Of a stretch of DNA of 64,000 bases, positions 17,888-25,959 are shown one piece after another (the first letter of the stretch is position 1; every line of letters starts with the position of its first letter). The DNA comes from CALNXN01 sp942490645 (lineage in GTDB: Bacteria; Pseudomonadota; Alphaproteobacteria; Rhodobacterales; Rhodobacteraceae). The notes under the pieces are model-generated. The model saw only the letters and a list, made by a program, of their open reading frames with translations. It made no database searches and was not told where the DNA came from. Made by a program: the position numbers and the translations under genes. Where the stretch lies: contig CALNXN010000002.1 of NCBI GenBank assembly GCA_942490645.1, positions 248,001 through 312,000 of the forward strand, in the 5' to 3' direction.

Positions 17888-18679
17888 TCAGTCCCTTTTC
17901 AAATTCAGTCGTTGCAGCAGATCCAGTATCGCCGTGTTCCAGCCCGCAGGGCCCGCTTCCGTCGTGCGCAGTATGCGCCCTTGCGCCTCGCCTTCCAAGA
18001 CGGGCAAAGGCGTTCTGTGCGGGTTGGCGACGACCACGCCGAACTCTGCGGCCTCCAGCATCTCTATGTCGTTGGGCGCGTCCCCAAGGGCAACGGTGTG
18101 CGCTGGCCGCAATGTGTCGATGATCGCGGCCATCTGATCGGACTTGTTGCGACCAAATGAAAGGCTCAAAAAGCGGCCACCTTCACGTATCGAAATCCCT
18201 TGTTGCAGCAGGTGCGCCTGAAACTGGTCGAAATCCGCGTCAGAACCCCGCCACAAACCCGGTTCGGAAAAAGCACGCATCTTGGCCAAACGCGCGTGCT
18301 GCGCATCAAGACCAGTGGCTTGGCTGACCGCATCCTCTGTCATGTCCCCAAACCCGTAGAACGATTGGCGTAACCTCTGAGGCAGCGTTGTGAGGGCCGC
18401 ACGAATGGCAGTGTAGTCCTGATCTTGCGGCTCTGACACTTCGCCCGGCGGCAAAACGCCCGCCCCGTTTTCAACGATCGCGGGCCATTGCATCAGCCCA
18501 AGCTGCCGGCGCCAGATGATCATTTCGGCAGCGGTCTTGCTGCTGGCCAGAACGACCCCCGCACCTACGGCCTCCAGCGCGCGCAACGCGGGGCCGGCGG
18601 CTGTCCAGTCATACGTATCGTGATCAATCAGAGTGCCATCAAGGTCGGAGAAGGCAAGCAGCGGGATACCGGTGTTCAT
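17888..18679 (-). CDS. gpgP: Glucosyl/mannosyl-3-phosphoglycerate phosphatase (HAD-IIB)
   Basis: 263 residues from the ATG at 18679 (a GTG at 18700 is possible). HAD motif I is SDLDGT (Asp12 and Asp14), motif II is in 'VVLASSKTAAEM', and motif IV is GDAPNDIEM. The pattern and length fit the MPGP family, which removes phosphate from mannosyl- or glucosyl-3-phosphoglycerate. It is immediately upstream of gpgS in one unit; together they would make glucosylglycerate, a compatible solute. Confidence 0.83.
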   Translation of the reverse strand: MNTGIPLLAFSDLDGTLIDHDTYDWTAAGPALRALEAVGAGVVLASSKTAAEMIIWRRQLGLMQWPAIVENGAGVLPPGEVSEPQDQDYTAIRAALTTLPQRLRQSFYGFGDMTEDAVSQATGLDAQHARLAKMRAFSEPGLWRGSDADFDQFQAHLLQQGISIREGGRFLSLSFGRNKSDQMAAIIDTLRPAHTVALGDAPNDIEMLEAAEFGVVVANPHRTPLPVLEGEAQGRILRTTEAGPAGWNTAILDLLQRLNLKRD

Positions 18680-18944
18680 GCAACCAACTTGCCCAAGCAC
18701 GACGTGAACAACAAGCGGGCAGATGCATATCAGAGGTCGGATGCGATGATGTGGATACGGCGCGTGCCATCATGACACATCCTGAGGTCCGCGCAGGATG
18801 CTTGCTCGACAGACATTTGCCGTCGCCTTCGTCCCGGTCATACCCCTCCAAGAGGATATGGTCCCAAAAGGTTACATGCACGAAGTGCTTGATGAGTTCA
18901 GATCATGGGACACCTGAAATCGATGAATGAAATTCAGTTCAGGG

Positions 18945-19676
18945 TTATTCGGATTCGACCATTGCCAAACCGGGAACATTATTGGCCAGTGTCGCCCGAA
19001 CGTCTGTCAGATAGTTGAAATTGACCAGCGCCAAACGCGCGTGCTCGCGCGCCAAGGCTTCGGCGCGTGTGCCTTCACGGCTTTGGATCGCTTCCAAAAT
19101 GGCGCGATGCTGGCGTTGCGCATAGCGAAGCGAGTCCAGAAAACCCGGAACCATCAGTTGCTCGCTCAGGAACGAAGACGGCGAAGCAAGCGGGAGCAGG
19201 CTTAACCGTTCGATCTCTCGGCGGATCAATGGGCTGTCTGGAAACATCCCCAAAAGCTCATGAAACCGGGCATTGTGCTGGACATAGGCGTCGAAATCCA
19301 CACCAACAGGCTGCGCGAGTGCCATGTCGATTTTGGCCAGCACTGCGTCCGCTTCGGCCAGCAGTTCCGGCTTGACGCCCCGCTCGGCGGCCAAGCGCGC
19401 AGCCGTCCCCTCTATGACGCCCCGCACTTCGATGGCATCTGCAATGTCATCGCGGGTGAATGTCGCCACCCGGCAGCCCCCCGTTTCGATCCGCTCCAGC
19501 AGACCTTCGGCCACCAACCGATCCATGGCCTGGCGCAAAGGCGTACGTGATGTGCCCAGCTTTTTGGCGACCGCAACCTCCGACAGGCGCTGGCCGCCCT
19601 CAAACGCGCCCGCCAGAACAAGAGACCGCAAACCGAGCAGCGCGCGATCGAGTTGGCTCGGATGTCTTTCGGTCAT
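18945..19676 (-). CDS. GntR family (FCD) transcriptional regulator
   Basis: 243 residues. The N-terminal winged helix contains 'LSEVAVAKKLGTSRTPLRQA' (about 31-50). The C-terminal helical FCD domain has the metal-ligand-like 'FDAYVQHNARFHELLG' and 'YAQRQHRAILEAIQSRE'. FCD regulators usually sense organic acids. It is divergent from the TRAP transporter operon. A palindrome ATTGTATACAAA lies 53 bases upstream of its start, and a nearly identical one precedes the TRAP operon, so it probably controls both. Confidence 0.9.
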   Translation of the reverse strand: MTERHPSQLDRALLGLRSLVLAGAFEGGQRLSEVAVAKKLGTSRTPLRQAMDRLVAEGLLERIETGGCRVATFTRDDIADAIEVRGVIEGTAARLAAERGVKPELLAEADAVLAKIDMALAQPVGVDFDAYVQHNARFHELLGMFPDSPLIRREIERLSLLPLASPSSFLSEQLMVPGFLDSLRYAQRQHRAILEAIQSREGTRAEALAREHARLALVNFNYLTDVRATLANNVPGLAMVESE

Positions 19677-19728
19677 GGCAGGATCACCCAGTCACTCGCG
19701 GCGAATTCAATAGGCAGGACCCGAGCAG

Positions 19729-19740
19729 ATTGTATACAAA
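19729..19740. promoter_or_regulatory. Candidate GntR/FCD operator, regulator side
   Basis: ATTGTATACAAA contains the perfect palindrome TTGTATACAA. Spacing and bases match the TnGT...ACnA pattern typical of FadR-like GntR regulators. It lies 53 bases upstream of the GntR start. Confidence 0.6.
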
Positions 19741-20155
19741 ATCTCGAACAGGCAAGCACTTCGACCATGGATTCGACCGGATTCGGTCTCCCGCAAGACG
19801 CCCTGCGTACAAACGACCGAGTCTCCTTCGGTCGGGAGGAAAATAGTTCAAGACACTTTGCCTGCCTTATCCCTGACGGAATTGCCAAAAAACTGGGCTC
19901 AAAACCAACTCCGCAAAGCGCAACGGATTGCGCGGTTAGTGCTTTGATATAAATTGATATTTCACAATTTAACAACACACTCAGAACAGCTTACGCAAAT
20001 TTCTTACACGCGTCGGTGCCGCATATACCGATGTTTGGCGTTCGGGGTTCAAGTTCAGGTGGCGCAGGAAAGGCTTGTCTGAAGATGCATTTCTTTTAGA
20101 GTTTACGGGGACCACGGGGTCAAGTGATGCGCAGCACTGCTTTGAGATATGCGGC

Positions 20156-20167
20156 ATTGTGTACAAT
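20156..20167. promoter_or_regulatory. Candidate GntR/FCD operator, TRAP side
   Basis: ATTGTGTACAAT differs from the site at 19729 in only two of twelve bases and keeps the dyad symmetry. It lies 80 bases upstream of the dctP start, a plausible position for control of the TRAP operon. Confidence 0.6.
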
Positions 20168-20246
20168 TCTTAACCCGAGGCTCACAATAAAAATGAGATG
20201 GCCCCGAACAGTTGGCCGTCTCGCATACCATTCCTTGGGAGGAACC

Positions 20247-21341
20247 ATGAAAGACACTATCAACCGCAGAAAATTCCTGCGCGGTTCGGCTGTTGCCGGC
20301 GCCGCAGCGCTTGCCACGCCAGCGCTCGCGCAGAACGCAGCAACCACGCTCAAAATGCAGGCGGCCTGGGGCGGCGGCATCTTCCTTGAAAACGCTCAGT
20401 CCTTTGCCGCACGCGTCAACGAAATGTCCGGCGGTTCGCTGACCATCGAAGTCCTGTCCGTGGACGCAGTCGTCAAGACCAGCCAGATGCAAGATGCGGT
20501 TCACCGCGGTGTTCTGGACGCGGCTCACTATGTGCCAGCATATTGGTATGGCAAATCAAAAGCGGCGTCGCTTTTCGGCACCGGCCCTTGCTTTGGCTGG
20601 TCGAGCCAGGAAGTTTTGGGCTGGGTCTACGCAGGCGGCGGTCAGGAACTGTTTGATGAGCTGATGGATACACTGCGCCTGAACGTCGTGTCCTTCTTCA
20701 ACTCGCCAATGCCAGCGCAGCCACTGGGCTGGTTCAACGAACAGATCACAGACGCCTCGCAGATGCAGGGTCTCAAGTACCGTACGGTTGGCCTCGCGGC
20801 TGACGTGATGCTGGAAATGGGCATGTCCGTTGTGCAGCTGCCCGGCGGCGAAATTCAGCCCGCGATGAAGTCCGGCCTGATCGACGCGGCGGAGTTCAAC
20901 AACCCGACGTCCGACCGTGACTTCGGCATGCAGGACGTCTCCAAAAACTACATGCTGGCATCCTATCACCAGTCGCAGGAGTTCTTTGAAGTCACCATCA
21001 ACAAAGACAAGTTCAACAGCCTGTCCGACGAGCACAAGGCGATCATCAAGAACGCCTCGATGGCCGAAAATTCCGGTTTCTACTGGGGCAACACCAAGCG
21101 CTATTCCGACGACCTGATCAAGCTTCAGGAACAAGATGGCGTGGCCGTGCACCGCACACCGGATTCGGTGATGCAGGCGCAGCTGGTTGCTTGGGATGCC
21201 GTGGCAGAGCGCATTGCCGGCGATGATCCGTTCTTCGCCAAGGTGATGGAATCACAAAAGGCCTATGCCAAGGAAGTGATGAACTACCTCAACCTGAACC
21301 AGCCTGACTACAAGATGGCATACAATCACTACTTTAGCTGA
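20247..21341 (+). CDS. TRAP transporter substrate-binding protein DctP
   Basis: 364 residues from an ATG behind GGGAGG. The N-terminus has a Tat signal (NRRKFLRG) ending near TPALAQ. The body fits the DctP family, with 'MQGLKYRTVGLAADVMLEMG' and the ligand-region 'LPGGEIQPAMKSGLIDAAEF'. That places it near the keto-acid/chloroaromatic-type branch rather than the C4-dicarboxylate branch; this assignment is tentative. It binds the substrate in the periplasm for the DctQM carrier encoded next. A 12-bp hairpin follows the stop. Confidence 0.92.
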   Translation: MKDTINRRKFLRGSAVAGAAALATPALAQNAATTLKMQAAWGGGIFLENAQSFAARVNEMSGGSLTIEVLSVDAVVKTSQMQDAVHRGVLDAAHYVPAYWYGKSKAASLFGTGPCFGWSSQEVLGWVYAGGGQELFDELMDTLRLNVVSFFNSPMPAQPLGWFNEQITDASQMQGLKYRTVGLAADVMLEMGMSVVQLPGGEIQPAMKSGLIDAAEFNNPTSDRDFGMQDVSKNYMLASYHQSQEFFEVTINKDKFNSLSDEHKAIIKNASMAENSGFYWGNTKRYSDDLIKLQEQDGVAVHRTPDSVMQAQLVAWDAVAERIAGDDPFFAKVMESQKAYAKEVMNYLNLNQPDYKMAYNHYFS

Positions 21342-21361
21342 TCGTAACCCGACTAGTCAGA

Positions 21362-21390
21362 TGTCCGGGCGCCCTCGTGGCGCCTGGACA
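21362..21390 (+). other. Intercistronic hairpin between dctP and dctQ
   Basis: A 12-bp stem (21362-21373 with 21379-21390, one G-U pair in RNA) closes a five-base loop. No T run follows, and dctQ begins 61 bases later. It probably stabilises or separates the dctP message. Confidence 0.6.
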
Positions 21391-21451
21391 CACTCGCGCG
21401 TGGGTGCAGCGCGCCAAGAACACTAACGATCTGCAAGGGAGCAGCAGTCTC

Positions 21452-22042
21452 ATGAAATTTGTTCACGCCATCGAGGGCCTCAGCCTTTGGGTTGGGCGCG
21501 CCTTTGGGTGGTGCATCCTGATCCTCACGCTGTCTGTGTCCTATGAGGTTTTCGTGCGTTACGTGCTGAACGCACCAACCGTTTGGGCGTTCGACATGAT
21601 GATCCAGATGTATGGTGCGCTCTTTTTGATGTGCGGTGCCTATGCATTGGCACAAGACACGCATGTCCGCGCCGACGTCGTTTACCGACTGTTCCCCGTA
21701 AAGGTGCAGGCAAGTCTGGATTTCGTGCTGTATTTCCTCTTTTTCTTTCCGGGCGTTCTGGCGTTGGCATGGTACGGCTATGAGATCGCCTCCGACAGTT
21801 GGCGCTACAAGGAAGTCAGTTTCAACAGCCCCGCCAGTATCCAGATTTACTTCTTCAAGTCCCTGATTCCACTGGCTGGGAGCCTGCTCGCGCTTCAGGG
21901 TCTTGCTGAATTGGTGCGGTGCGTCATGGCGATGCGAAGCGGTGTTTGGCCTGAACGATTGGTTGATGTGAAAGAAACCGAAGACCTGCTGACCGACGCC
22001 GATCTTGAAGCGATCAGCGCCTTCCGTCCGGCAGACAAATAA
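21452..22042 (+). CDS. TRAP transporter small membrane subunit DctQ
   Basis: 196 residues from the ATG at 21452 behind AAGGGAG. Four hydrophobic segments, with the family-typical 'VSYEVFVRYVLNAPTVWAFD' (about 29-48) and the conserved 'DTHVRADVVYRLFP' (about 69-82). Inner-membrane subunit that pairs with DctM. Confidence 0.9.
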   Translation: MKFVHAIEGLSLWVGRAFGWCILILTLSVSYEVFVRYVLNAPTVWAFDMMIQMYGALFLMCGAYALAQDTHVRADVVYRLFPVKVQASLDFVLYFLFFFPGVLALAWYGYEIASDSWRYKEVSFNSPASIQIYFFKSLIPLAGSLLALQGLAELVRCVMAMRSGVWPERLVDVKETEDLLTDADLEAISAFRPADK

Positions 22043-22074
22043 CCTGCTTCAAGCGCTTCTAGAAAGAAAATAAG

Positions 22075-23442
22075 ATGACAAACCCCGAAGTCGCCCTGTT
22101 GATGCTTGGGCTGTTTATTCTCCTCGTGCTCCTTGGTTTTCCGATTGCCTTTACCCTGCTCGCGATGGGCGTCGCCTTTGGCTACTACGCCTATCATCAG
22201 GGTCATCCGATCGAGACCTTCAGTGATATCTTTAACAACAACATCTTCTACCTTCTAAACCAGAACACCTATTCGGTGATGGAGAACCCGATACTCGTGG
22301 CGATCCCGCTGTTTTTGTTCATGGGGTATGTCGTCGAACGGGCCAACATCGTCGACAAGTTGTTTTTCTCTCTCTACATGGCCGCGCGCAATCTACCCGG
22401 CAGCCTCGCCATTGCGGCGCTTCTGACCTGTGCGGTTTTCTCGACCGCGTCGGGCATCGTGGGCGCGGTTGTGACGCTGATGGGCCTGTTGGCCTTTCCG
22501 GCAATGGCCAATGCCAACTACAACAAAAGCTTTGCTGCGGGGGTCATCTGTGCCGGTGGTACGCTGGGCATCCTGATCCCGCCCTCGATCATGTTGATTG
22601 TCTACGCCGCGATTGCCGACCTTTCACCCTTGCGGCTCTACGCAGCGGCGGTCTTCCCGGGCTTGGTATTGGCGGGCCTCTATATCGTCTACGTTATCTT
22701 CCGCGTCTGGCTGAATCCGGCGCTCGCCCCAAAACCTACGATGGAAAACCCGCCTCCGCCCAGTGAGATATACAAGGACCTGTTGGTCAGCTTTGTCCCC
22801 CTCACCGTCCTGATCGCACTTGTGCTCGGCTCGATTCTCGGCGGTTTGGCAACACCTGCCGAGGCGGCCGCCATGGGCGCTTTGGGCGGGATGGTGCTGG
22901 CGGTGATCTATCGCTCCATGACGTGGACCAAGCTCAAGGAAAGTGTGTTCCTGACAGCGAAAGCCACGGCAATGGTCTGCTGGCTGTTCGTCGGTTCATG
23001 GACCTTTGCGTCTGTCTTTTCCTACCTTGGCGGTCACGACATCATCGCCGATTGGGTCGGCGGAATGGACCTGGAACCCTGGGAGTTCCTGATCCTGGCG
23101 CAGATCATCATCTTCTTGCTGGGCTGGCCTCTGGAATGGTCCGAGATCCTGATCATCTTCGTGCCGATTTTCCTGCCGCTGCTCGATGTATTTGGCGTGA
23201 ACCCATACTTCTTTGCGATGTTGATTGCTTTGAACCTGCAAACCTCGTTCCTGACCCCGCCCATGGCCATGTCGGCCTACTACCTAAAAGGGGTGCTCAA
23301 GAACCAGATCGAGTTGATGGAGATTTTCCGAGGCATCATGCCGTATCTGGGCATCGTGATCTTTACGATGGTCTTGATGTACAATTTCCCCGGCATCGCG
23401 CTTTGGTTCCCTGATTACCTGTTTGGACCATATATTCCATGA
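22075..23442 (+). CDS. TRAP transporter large permease DctM
   Basis: 455 residues with about twelve hydrophobic segments. DctM motifs include 'VAIPLFLFMGYVVERANIVD' near 76 and 'GTLGILIPPSIMLIVYA' near 162. It is the sodium-coupled channel of the TRAP importer. Its stop overlaps the amidase start by four bases (ATGA), tying transport to the downstream catabolic genes. Confidence 0.93.
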   Translation: MTNPEVALLMLGLFILLVLLGFPIAFTLLAMGVAFGYYAYHQGHPIETFSDIFNNNIFYLLNQNTYSVMENPILVAIPLFLFMGYVVERANIVDKLFFSLYMAARNLPGSLAIAALLTCAVFSTASGIVGAVVTLMGLLAFPAMANANYNKSFAAGVICAGGTLGILIPPSIMLIVYAAIADLSPLRLYAAAVFPGLVLAGLYIVYVIFRVWLNPALAPKPTMENPPPPSEIYKDLLVSFVPLTVLIALVLGSILGGLATPAEAAAMGALGGMVLAVIYRSMTWTKLKESVFLTAKATAMVCWLFVGSWTFASVFSYLGGHDIIADWVGGMDLEPWEFLILAQIIIFLLGWPLEWSEILIIFVPIFLPLLDVFGVNPYFFAMLIALNLQTSFLTPPMAMSAYYLKGVLKNQIELMEIFRGIMPYLGIVIFTMVLMYNFPGIALWFPDYLFGPYIP

Positions 23443-24779
23443 TCCAAGACAGCTACAAACTCACCGCATCCGAGGCGTTGGTCGCCATCGCCTCGGGTCG
23501 TCTCAGTTCCGTCGAGCTCGTGAAATCCTGCCTTGGCCAGATTGACGCGACAGAAAGCACGATCAAGGCATGGGCGTTTCTGGACGCTGATGTGGCCTTG
23601 GCGCAGGCAGCGGAATGCGATCGGATCCGCAAGGCGGGCCTCGCCACGGGCCCGTTGCATGGCATACCCGTGGGGCTGAAAGACATCATCGACACCGCAA
23701 AAATGCCGACGCAACGCGGCACACCGATCTTTGCGGGGCGCCAGACGGAGCACGTCGCCCGGCTGGTCGAGCGTCTGCGTGAAGCTGGCGCCGTCATCAT
23801 GGGCAAAACCGTGACCACTGAATTGGCATTCGTGCATGCCAATGAGACGCGCAATCCGCACAACCCCGAACACAGCCCCGGCGGATCGTCCAGCGGGTCG
23901 GCCGCCGCCGTGGCAGCCCAGCAGGTCCCCCTTGCCGTGGGGACGCAGACCAACGGGTCTGTCATCCGCCCGGCATCTTTTTGCGGCACATTCGGGTTCA
24001 AGCCGACGCGCGGGGTCATTTCGCGCAGCGGACTTTTGCAGACGTCTGTTTCCCTCGATCAGGTGGGCTGTTTTGGCCGCAGTCTGGCCGATGTTGCTTT
24101 GCTGACGGATGCGATCGGCTGTTACGATCAGCACGACCCCACAAGTCTGGCCCGCCCCCGCCCCGATATGCTGGCCGGAGCCGAAGCCGAGGTCCCCGTC
24201 ACCCCCGAGTTTGTGTGGTTCGACCTGCCATTCAATGACCGTTTGTCAGGTGATGCGCGCGACGGCTTGGAGGCCGTGCTGGAAATCCTTGGTCCGCAGG
24301 TCACGCGGATGGAACCCGCCGACACCCTGTCCAACCTCGTTGCCGTGCAGGCCCGCATCCACGAATATGAAATCGCGCAACATCAGGCGGATGTGTTCGA
24401 CAACCACTGGGATCAAATCAGCGAGACGCTCAAGCCCGTGATCACGCGCGCACGCCAGATCACCAAAGCCGAATACGACGACGCCCTTGCCGTCAAAGCA
24501 TCGGCAGAAGCATTCTTTGCCAACTTCTTTGTTGATTATGATGCTATCATCGCCCCATCTGCAGCCGGAGAAGCACCCAAATTCGGATCCGGCACCGGGG
24601 ACCCGATTTTCTGCACCCTGTGGACCTTGGCCGGGTTGCCCTGTGTCAGCTTGCCGATGCTGGTTGGCGAAAACGGTTTGCCGATTGGCGTGCAGCTCAT
24701 TGGCCCTGCCGAAAAAGACGATCGCCTTCTGCGCACTGCGCGCTGGCTCCAGAAACACCTCGCTGAAACAGCGGATTAG
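23439..24779 (+). CDS. Amidase (amidase-signature family)
   Basis: 446 residues. The Ser-cisSer-Lys triad is visible as Lys81 (VGLKDI), Ser150 (GGSSSGSA) and Ser174 (TNGSVIRP). The spacings of 69 and 24 residues are the same as in malonamidase E2. The enzyme hydrolyses an amide to an acid plus ammonia; the substrate is not known. Being coupled to the TRAP permease, it may act on an imported amide. It is not GatA-like in context, since no gatB or gatC is nearby. Confidence 0.9.
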   Translation: MIQDSYKLTASEALVAIASGRLSSVELVKSCLGQIDATESTIKAWAFLDADVALAQAAECDRIRKAGLATGPLHGIPVGLKDIIDTAKMPTQRGTPIFAGRQTEHVARLVERLREAGAVIMGKTVTTELAFVHANETRNPHNPEHSPGGSSSGSAAAVAAQQVPLAVGTQTNGSVIRPASFCGTFGFKPTRGVISRSGLLQTSVSLDQVGCFGRSLADVALLTDAIGCYDQHDPTSLARPRPDMLAGAEAEVPVTPEFVWFDLPFNDRLSGDARDGLEAVLEILGPQVTRMEPADTLSNLVAVQARIHEYEIAQHQADVFDNHWDQISETLKPVITRARQITKAEYDDALAVKASAEAFFANFFVDYDAIIAPSAAGEAPKFGSGTGDPIFCTLWTLAGLPCVSLPMLVGENGLPIGVQLIGPAEKDDRLLRTARWLQKHLAETAD

Positions 24780-24791
24780 AAAGGATCTGAC

Positions 24792-24986
24792 ATGTCATAC
24801 ACGGTCAAACTGATTGCCGGCCTGATTGGGACCGCATTTCTGTGCATTTTCGTCGGCGGCCTCTCCCAGAGCATTTCCAGCGGCTTCGCGGGGTTCACGG
24901 GTGGCTTGCCGTTCATGATCATCGCGATCCTGGTGTGCGGGATGGCGATCTATGACTACTGGGACGAGTGTGTTCGCAAAAAATGA
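24792..24986 (+). CDS. Small two-helix membrane protein
   Basis: 64 residues behind AAAGGATCTGAC. Two hydrophobic helices (about 5-25 and 37-53), with charged 'YDYWDECVRKK' at the C-terminus. Its stop overlaps the next start (ATGA), so it is translated as part of the operon. I do not recognise the family. An accessory role for the TRAP system or membrane association of the enzymes are both guesses. Confidence 0.7.
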   Translation: MSYTVKLIAGLIGTAFLCIFVGGLSQSISSGFAGFTGGLPFMIIAILVCGMAIYDYWDECVRKK

Positions 24987-25942
24987 GCAAAAAGCGCCTT
25001 TGGATCACCCGCCGCCTGTCTGACGCCACGCTCGAACGCGCCGAACGGGACTATGATGTTGTCATCAATCACGCGGACACACCCGGCACGGCTGCTGAGC
25101 TGATCGCTGCGAGCGCCGCGTTCGACGCGATCATCCCCTGCCATTCCGAGCATTTCAGCGCCGATGTTGTTGCGCAATTTGCGGATCGCTTGCAGATCGT
25201 TGCCAATCACTCCGTTGGTGTGGATCACTGTGATCTGCCCGCGCTCAAGGCCCGTGGCATCGTGGTAACAAACACGCCGGATGTCTTGTCGGACGCAACG
25301 GCGGAACTGGCGATGCTTTTGATGTTGGGGGCTGCCCGCCACGCCGTGGCCGGGGACCGTATCGTGCGCACAGGCAACTGGGACAGTTGGTCACCGGCTT
25401 TTATGGTCGGCAAGCAGGTGACAGGCGCGCGCCTCGGCATCATTGGCATGGGTCGCGTCGGGCGCGCATTCGCCGCCAAGGCACGCGGGTTCGATATGGA
25501 CATCCACTACTTCAACCGCACCGAATTACCTGCTGATCAGGCCCAAGGCGCCACCTATCATGCAGATGTCGACAGCCTGCTTGGCGTCGCCGATTTCCTG
25601 TCACTGCACTGTCCGGCCACAGCTGAAACCGCCAACCTGATGAACGCCGACCGCTTTGCAAAGTTACCGCAAGGCGCTGTTGTGGTGAACACGGCCCGCG
25701 GCGCATTGGTAGACGAAGACGCCCTGATGGCCGCGCTGGACACAGGCCAGGTCGCCGCGGCGGGGCTCGATTGCTTTCAGGTTGAACCGGGCGGAAATCC
25801 CGCATTCGCGAAGTATGACAACGTCTTCATGCTGCCTCACATCGGCAGTGCAACCCGCCAGACGCGTGATGCCATGGGGTTCCGGGCCCTCGACAACCTC
25901 GACGCGTTTTTTGCCGGGAAGACGCCGCAGGACACCCTCTAA
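24983..25942 (+). CDS. D-2-hydroxyacid dehydrogenase (glyoxylate/hydroxypyruvate reductase type)
   Basis: 319 residues. The NAD-binding motif GMGRVGRAFA is near 153-162. The catalytic Arg is in 'VVNTARGALVDEDAL', followed by Glu in 'DCFQVEP' and His in 'LPHIGSAT'. The 'NHSVGVDHCDLPALKARGI' motif is typical of the GRHPR branch. It interconverts 2-keto acids and D-2-hydroxy acids such as glyoxylate/glycolate or hydroxypyruvate/D-glycerate. Last but one gene of the TRAP-amidase unit. Confidence 0.88.
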   Translation: MSKKRLWITRRLSDATLERAERDYDVVINHADTPGTAAELIAASAAFDAIIPCHSEHFSADVVAQFADRLQIVANHSVGVDHCDLPALKARGIVVTNTPDVLSDATAELAMLLMLGAARHAVAGDRIVRTGNWDSWSPAFMVGKQVTGARLGIIGMGRVGRAFAAKARGFDMDIHYFNRTELPADQAQGATYHADVDSLLGVADFLSLHCPATAETANLMNADRFAKLPQGAVVVNTARGALVDEDALMAALDTGQVAAAGLDCFQVEPGGNPAFAKYDNVFMLPHIGSATRQTRDAMGFRALDNLDAFFAGKTPQDTL

Positions 25943-25959
25943 AAAGAATGGACACATCA

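Larger units (their letters stand above)
19677..20246. other. 570-base intergenic control region
   Basis: Separates the divergent GntR and TRAP units. It contains the two operator-like palindromes listed separately and an AT-rich stretch at about 19930-19985. I see no convincing gene in it. Confidence 0.55.
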
